Part shown: piece by piece, positions 57,401-64,000 of the stretch | Layout of the letters: every line of letters begins with the position of its first letter | Numbering within the stretch: position 1 is the first letter of the stretch | Assembly (NCBI GenBank): GCA_002205965.3 | Contig: NADL03000611.1 | Location: 1,054,001 to 1,118,000, forward strand | Direction of reading: 5' to 3' | DNA length: 64,000 bases | Source of the DNA: Kappaphycus alvarezii | Lineage: Eukaryota > Rhodophyta > Florideophyceae > Gigartinales > Solieriaceae | Program-made: the position numbers and the translations under genes | Notes under the pieces: generated by a model | What the model saw: the letters and a program-made list of their open reading frames with translations, nothing else | What the model was told of the DNA's origin: nothing | Database searches by the model: none

Positions 57401-58445
57401 TTGGTTGAGTTAGCGAAGATCTCTTTTCGATAAAATTAAATTCAGGGTCTAAGTCGATTGGAAAACTTACACCATCGATATGCGTGCCAATTGAAGTATC
57501 TGAAGATTGTTCGGGTAAATCTTTGTCCGCGAGAACTAATTAAAATATCGCTGAGTTCTCAAGATTATTTGCAGTGGATTTTAGTTCATAATCCTTCACA
57601 CTACAGTCGTTTATTATTAGTTAAAGCAATGCGAAACTGTTTTCCCAGCTTTTACCCTGTAACTTATCTTTTAATTTTGCTCCAGTCTCGTTCTTGCAGT
57701 TGTGGAAGCTCATATTGCCTCTTTGAGCTGCCTCATTAGGAGCTTAGGATCTCCACATTTGAACTGGCTGTATATGCTTAGAAGATTTAACCCTCGAGGG
57801 CAAGGATCTCGGCGAGCACTTTTCAGCTGTTGGTGGTTTCGGCCAAATATCCTTTGTCCAGCAAATTGTCTACATGCGACTCCATCTTCTCGAAAATATT
57901 TTTCTCCAGTTCATTTTTTCTCCCGATAGCAAGGCTTTATTTCATCTGCAGCTATAGGAAAGCTTCCAGTTCCCCGCAAAACATCTAGAACGCTATTTTC
58001 AGTGTGTTAGCTCTTCTCCACGGGTTTGGGAACAATTAACTCAAACAGTTTCCTTATGGAGAAGTTGTATTTTGTCTCCACTAATTTGTGGTGTGACTTG
58101 ACATGATAGTTTGTTAATAGGCTTCTACGTACACCTTTTCTATCACTGAAGATGCCTCTCACCTTTATTCAATTAAGTAGGTGCTACTCAATTATTTTGA
58201 GTATTTTATGACTTTCGTTTGCCACAATGTGGAGGTTCTTTTTTTCAATAATTTCAACCGCTTGCTTGAATTTTTGCGCGTAAGGAAGAAATAGTAAATT
58301 TGTAGAAAATGTTTTTGCAGATCTTTCCTTTTGTGCCGTGCTAAAGCTGTAGTGGTGCGCCATTTGGGGGTACCTGTTGGCGTAATCTATCTAAATTTCT
58401 CCTATATCCGCAGAAAAATTCTTCTCGGAGTCTTCCAGTCGGATT
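57400..58445 (-). pseudogene. Degraded coding remnant, family unknown (Gag-like?)
   Basis: On the minus strand, 58445-58200 reads almost without stops in one frame: NFSADIGEI*IDYANRYPQM, HHYSFSTAQKERSAKTFSTN, LLFLPYAQKFKQAVEIIEKK. Protein-like pieces continue in shifted frames to about 57.4 kb. Such length is unusual in this A+T-rich block and suggests an eroded gene, perhaps a retroelement Gag or pol spacer. No diagnostic motif is present. Confidence 0.3.
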
Positions 58446-59159
58446 GAAATGTGATGAGCTGTTATTTACTATTTCAGAAGTTATTTATTTGTGAACTGCG
58501 TTTAGTGACTGCTTGATTGACTGACTTGATTCATCGTACTATAATGGTTGCTACGCTCAACTTGCCCATCTCACAACAAATCAGTATCTAAACCGGTCTT
58601 TGTTCACTAATTGGGCTACCAAAACCATGAATGCAGCCGTTTAATTTACAGTTTATATGTTTACTGCTAGCTAAATATTGCGATTACTATCTCATATAGC
58701 CGAAAAATTGCTGGCTCAAGGTAGAATCCACAATGCAGGGCCATCTCTGTGCCCAATTTTCTTCGAAGTCCGAGGAACAACACAGCAAAGATGGAACACC
58801 AAAGATGACCCCAACGAATATTCTTTCTTTTACCCCTTCTCGTTACTCGACCAGGTTACAATATTTTGGTCTGACCCAGTACTTACTATGTACATGTATC
58901 TTTTTGAGCCAAATTAAACTTCTGAATATCCTTTTGGAAAATTGAAAAACTCGGTTTTCCTGTTTTGGTAAGCCTTTAACTTAATTGCAGGTATCCGTAG
59001 CTCCCATTCTTCAAGCCGGTATGTATTTTGTAGTGGTGTCAGAAGGTCGCAAAATTTGAAGAGACATTCCCTCATACTATTGGATTTGACATCAAGACAG
59101 GCCTTCTGTTTGGACTCAAATTTTGCCATTATCGCGTGTTAGTTAATTCGCAGCTCAAC

Positions 59160-59260
59160 CTGATATCTTGAACGAGAGAGAGATGGAAAGGTAGCGAGGG
59201 AGATAGAGAAATAGTGAGGTACCAAGAAAGAGAGATGAGGGAGGAGAAAGTGGTCAGTAA
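59160..59260 (+). repeat. Purine-rich GA tract
   Basis: GAACGAGAGAGAGATGGAAA and following GAG/GAA-rich sequence; low-complexity DNA with no gene attached. Confidence 0.6.
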
Positions 59261-59936
59261 GTTTACTCAGAAAGAACATAAAGCGAGAAAAGGGCTTATA
59301 TAGACCTAGAAGTGAGTCGGCTGGTGCTTCCGGATGATCGGAGGAAGTTTCAAGATTCAGTGTAGACGACGATGAGAGGCTGACTCGAAACCTGCTTGAC
59401 TTGATCTGAAATAGAGCAGCTCAAACGTACAGCGCTGTACAGTACATAATCGTAAATGTGAAGTTCTAGGGTGGACAGTAAACTACAGTAACGCCTGTAA
59501 TCCCTTTAACGAGCTGTAAGCTGCAGCAGAGGTAATAGAAAGTAATTAAACTAACACAGCTAGCTTCAATTTTCCTGATTCTTCTGCTCAACGAATCTCG
59601 GCCATGGGAAAAAAGTTTCCCATTGTGTCTCTCACCATTAACTATCTTTTCAATCCAAATGACTTGATTTTCCAGTACTACTGTTATAAGACTGTTTACA
59701 TAATCGAACCGGTAGTTTGTAATTTCGCGACTGATTGCGCGATTATGGTTCCTAATAAACGTTTCCGTGGTTTCTACAGATAATTCTTTTTACCAATTGA
59801 TGAGCATGAAAGTCACGCTTGCCTCCAATCTAATACGCAAAGAAACTAAATGTTTTCCATATGTAACGAAGTATGAAGAAAAGTACAGAGAAAGGTCGAA
59901 GTGCACAGGAAAGGACAGGAAAGACCAACAGTTTCC

Positions 59937-59968
59937 TATATATATCTATATATGTATCTATATATGTA
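59937..59968 (+). repeat. TATATATC-type microsatellite
   Basis: TATATATATCTATATATGTA and continuing copies of an ~8-10 bp A/T unit inside a chance open frame. Confidence 0.8.
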
Positions 59969-62900
59969 AGAGACCTGACAGGTATTCAGAAAGGAACGTA
60001 GAGATTGCTGATATATATGGCAAGGGAGAAGATAACTTTGAAAGAGAGACAGAAAATAAGGACCCCATTGGACAGTGAATAACTAAACTGCGCTTTTTTT
60101 TCAATAAGACTTCAATAAATATTGATATAAATCAGTTGTATTATATATAGTATCCTCATTAAATAGATTTGTAAAGAGTGCTGAGTGAATATTTATATTA
60201 CTGGAGATATGATTTTAAACCACTCAAGTCCGAAAGCGGATCCTCTATGGATGGGGCGATGAATGCCTAAACAACCTTCCTGTTATTGTTTCCCGAGAAT
60301 TTTAGAAGTTTTTTTCTGAGAAAACCAGCTATCTATTTGTAGTTTTACATTATTAAGGAGATTCAACTGAGAATTTTTGCAATATGAAGATTAAAACTCC
60401 AAGCAGGATGACTTGAGGTTCGATCTGGTCTTATCACTGCGCCATATAGGCCACTTTGCACCTCAGGAGTTCCATCCACGTATCAATACTTACGTAATAT
60501 TTCCTCTCTGTGATATGATAAGCGTACCAGTAGTATTCAAAGCACATCCTTTTGAAAGGGATCCTATTTCGTCGATGTTGACCGGAAATAGTAAGAAAAA
60601 TCGGATATTGGTGGCAAAACTCATGTATACCAATGACTAACGCACCGGCTAAATATATTAAGTCAGTTTCTGATCAAGCATGTGTACTGGCAGATTTTCG
60701 TTCCATCGCAATAGATAGCGTCAACATGAAATGCTGCATTTTTGCAAGCGATTGACATCCAGTACCGATCCGGAAGATTTCCTTGACAAACGTAAGTCAG
60801 AGGTCTAATTTTCAAACAAAAAAGGATTCCGAAATTCATAAAGTCAACCGAATTGAGAAAATCCTTTATATCTTAATAAATACAGCACAAGATTCACTGA
60901 GTAATGAGTGCACTATTGAGTCATTGGATATACATATAATACTTGAATTATTCAAGCCGCACTAGATTTTAGGTCACGTTATCTCTGATACTCAATCTGG
61001 TGATGAAGAACGTAACATGCCTCGACTAATATCTTTTTTGTATCTACACGATTTATTGCTCATGCATTGAGTTCCGCGCCACTGTATTAAATTTTTCTTC
61101 TCGCAAAGAGGAGTTAATACGGTGAAGGAGATTATCATAAGAATGTAAAGGGAAAATATATGATACTTCCTACTTGGTACAATATTTTTGCACTATGGGT
61201 TTTATTTTACAATTCATTTTCTAGAAGGGTTTTCTAAGCCATTTATGGTTCGCAACTGGATACCACCTTTCCATCTTGGTCATCCCGATAGCATTTGTGC
61301 CGAAATAATTACTTCAATTAGACTTGGAAAAGGTTTTCATTGGTTAATTAAAGCCCTCCCTAGGTTAGCGCACGGGCTGCGGAATATTTGTTTTTGAGTT
61401 AAGCCATACTCAGGAGATTCTTCGTTTTGGTTATATATTTGCTAATCGGCGCAAAAATGTACGTATAATGCTCTTGGTAGCCAAATTAGGCTGCAGTGTT
61501 TGGGTAACGGGTACAATAGTAAATATCGATGACTTCACGATTGCATTAAAGCAACAGTTTTTGTTTGGTAGGATTAACGACGTACCTCTACATCACTTCG
61601 ACTGCTGTCACATAAGTACTGAATCCGATGTTAGAGTATGCTTATTAATATAACGGCATGGACACGTGTAAAAGTTTCATCAATGATAGAGCAAGGGAAG
61701 GGATGAACCAAGCTCAGGAATGGGTTATTGATATTGTAGTGTATCAAATAATCTCCCGAACGGTACTGTTTCTTGAATTTAATTTTTGCGCCAAGCCCAT
61801 TTTTTATCGCTTCCGTAATAGAGCATATCAGAGCTAAAATCATCGAATCGAATGAAATGATACACGGGCCTAGACAGCTGAAATCATTGATCAAGTCACC
61901 GGAAGCTAGTAGAACTAACGCTGCAGCGCTGTGCTTATTCAAGGAAGTGGAACCACTGTAAGATAGGGGTGAATATCAGTCAAGTTTCATCTCTAGTCTA
62001 ATTTTGTGGCTAAAATGAGAGTAAGGTTTGCATTTCATGCAATCGAATAGTCCTCTCACAGAGAGCAGAGATCTATCCGCTCTTGAATGTTGCTAAAATA
62101 TTGACTACTGTGACAAGAGGTAATCGAGGCTTCCATTACGAAGTGACCCCAAATTCCATTTTCTGACATACTTCGGTTATTCAAGAGGAAATTCTGACTC
62201 AAACCGCTCATAAAATACCATTACAACGGTCTCAGAAGTTGGAGACCATCTCTATTGCCGTGCCTTCCAGCGGCTAAGAATTTAGTTCGAAGGCAAGAAA
62301 TATATATATTGAGAGATATAAATAAGAGAAATGATACGTCTAAGACTTATTAACTGAATAAATATGTATATTGATTAGGACGATTAGTGCACAAGGTTCT
62401 ATAGGAATATTTTATATTTTACTTGAAGCTGGACGTATGATAAAAACGGACAGCTGGTGATGATCTGGTATTGAGCTTAGACAGTAATGAATCAGTGAGT
62501 ATTTCCTGAGTTGAAATGACTGGGTTAAGTGTGGAGGTCCTTTCGAAATTGTGAAACAATGTCAATATCAGCTGCATGGAGAAGGGTGATTTGATTGAAA
62601 GTGATTTTAACTGCCTTACATGGTTGGTGGAATATAATGGGTACATTTTATTTGTGTTTCAAATGTGTTCTGGAAGTCTGAATTCTTGCAAATTGATCTA
62701 AACTACGCTCCATTGCTCTTCAAGTGTATTGCGTATTCTAGATTTAGATACTTCAGATTTAAATATGTTCCGTTTACATGAGTATCTGAATGAACTATAG
62801 TAAGGATATGTGTTTTCATTCACCTGGCTTTTGAAATTTATTGCGTAAAATATCGTATGAATATGCTGCTGCTCTCCAACATGAAGGGGGAAAGTGTTCA

Positions 62901-64000
62901 AATCCGGCAGAAATATCAATGTAACGGTGATCCAGTACTGTGGCACGGGGTAGTTCTGTCAACTCATATTTTAAAATAAGATTGCAATATTTTCGTAATG
63001 ATGCTCCGCTATAATACATGCTGCAGACTAAATGTGCATTTTTGGAGTAAAAAATGAAAAAAAGCGCAGAACAAAAAATAGAAATGGTCATTCTCAAAAG
63101 GGCCCGGTATGGGAAAAATTTTGCCAGAAATTTCCAAATTGTCTCTAAAGTACTGAGATTAGACCCTAAATTCATTAAAAGTTAGAGCAGAGAAACTTTT
63201 ACAGTATAATCAAATAATTCATTCAAAAGATTGCCGCTGCAACAAGGACTAACTTTCAATCAAAATACCCGCTCTCTCCTGATTCTCAACTCCATTCTAT
63301 TCCCTCGCTCTGGCTTGAGCTTCCACCGCAGTCGCCTTTACGCGTTCGCAAAATACCCTGCTATTACAGACTGATGGTGTCCTCATTTCCAACCCGGTCA
63401 CAGTTGCAAGCCAAAGTTGCCAGCTTTCTGAAGGAAACTAGACATTTTTTCATTCAAGAGAGTTCCTTCAAGCGTAATGCGCTTGGTATAATCTTATTCT
63501 CTTCATCGGCTGCTTCCTGTGCCCTCTAGCTTTTACCCTCAAAAGAATTGGATATAGTGAAAAATTCGAAAATATGTCAATGTTATTCCAACAGAAAACA
63601 GTAATAATGGAAATGACATTTAATTTACTTTTTTAGATTATTTATAGCCATTTGGCACTCTAGAACAATTATTTTTACCCAACACGCAAAAAATGAAGCC
63701 AACGATACTAAAAAGTAGGAAATATATTTATTTCAGGAAAGAGATTAAGCTTATTGTTTATATATTATTTATTCGTTGTTATTGTAATTTTGGCATTTGA
63801 TATTGCTAGAAAATTTGCAAGTTTTTAACGTTTCTATTTTTCAAGTGAATATTTTCATACATGAATTAGATTCTATCACTTAAGTGAAATTTATATAAAA
63901 AATCAAACTACTTAATACCCTATCAATGATACCTCTTCCTTCACTTTGATTCGAGTTTGAATGTATTGAAACAGATAAAAAATTACTTTAAAAAATCCTA

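Larger units (their letters stand above)
58446..64000. other. A+T-rich gene-free block
   Basis: Like 1-8.4 kb: short chance frames only. The longest plus-strand ones (59767-60078, 61188-61397) include low-complexity or unassignable sequence. One isolated GCTGTACAGTACAT occurs near 59435. Eroded transposons are likely but not demonstrable by eye. Confidence 0.5.

Noticed and set aside
61188..61653. Plus-strand frames in the right A+T block that look protein-like
   Set aside because: No recognisable motif could be fixed in order, so they are left unannotated.
1..64000. tRNA, rRNA genes or a CRISPR array
   Set aside because: No cloverleaf-type box A/B pairs, rRNA motifs or regularly spaced repeats were noticed. 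The only tRNA-like match is the copia primer site.

Overview
This is a eukaryotic nuclear window, most likely from a fungus; I cannot name the species. The evidence is two intron-bearing host genes with short (~100 nt) GT-AG introns, a chromodomain-type Ty3 retroelement, and a genome split into A+T-rich gene-free stretches and G+C-balanced stretches holding genes and younger transposons. Host genes are only seen at 51.8-56.2 kb. Most of the rest is transposable-element sequence, in every case broken by stops or frameshifts.

Layout. 1-8.44 kb: A+T-rich, nothing recognisable. 8.44-13.38 kb: a full-length Ty1/copia element (+) with two ~285 bp LTRs, a 5-bp target duplication, a half-tRNA-iMet type primer site and a gag-pol frame interrupted by stops that mostly look like C>T or G>A changes. 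13.4-21.0 kb: A+T-rich DNA holding a probable pogo/Tigger remnant (-) and a strongly A+T-drifted Ty3/gypsy element (+, 16.2-19.8 kb) still readable from Gag zinc knuckle to integrase. 21.01-24.65 kb: a PIF/Harbinger DNA transposon with ~45 bp terminal inverted repeats and two convergent genes (DDE transposase and a DNA-binding partner). 24.65-27.09 kb: a copia Gag remnant and unassigned sequence.

27.09-47.24 kb is a nest of elements. The outer shell is a minus-strand Ty3/gypsy element with two diverged LTRs and matching GGGAGA flanks. Its integrase is split: the zinc-binding part lies at 40.7-41.2 kb and the catalytic core at 29.4-29.7 kb. Between them sits a plus-strand chromovirus (about 29.79-40.72 kb) with gag, protease, RT, RNase H, integrase zinc domain, chromodomain and an extra 3' reading region. 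This inner element is packed with short perfect hairpins (stems 6-8, loops mostly 1-6) in coding and non-coding parts, the oddest signal in the window. It is itself interrupted by a pogo-like DNA transposon (34.713-36.839 kb, TA duplication, clear inverted repeats). The outer element's upper LTR carries a separate ~1.47 kb insertion.

47.2-51.8 kb: intergenic DNA with palindromic GTACTGTAC-type pentamer repeats, a short G-rich one-sided tract and a doubtful small ORF. 51.84-54.41 kb (+): a gene for an NT-C2 (EEIG1/EHBP1-type) plus long coiled-coil protein, with two apparent one-base deletions. 54.75-56.21 kb (-): a three-repeat gelsolin-family (severin/fragmin-like) gene with two introns, convergent with the previous gene; both families act at the actin cytoskeleton or membranes. 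56.2-57 kb again has GTACTGTAC repeats. 57-64 kb: A+T-rich, with one faint coding remnant on the minus strand and simple repeats.
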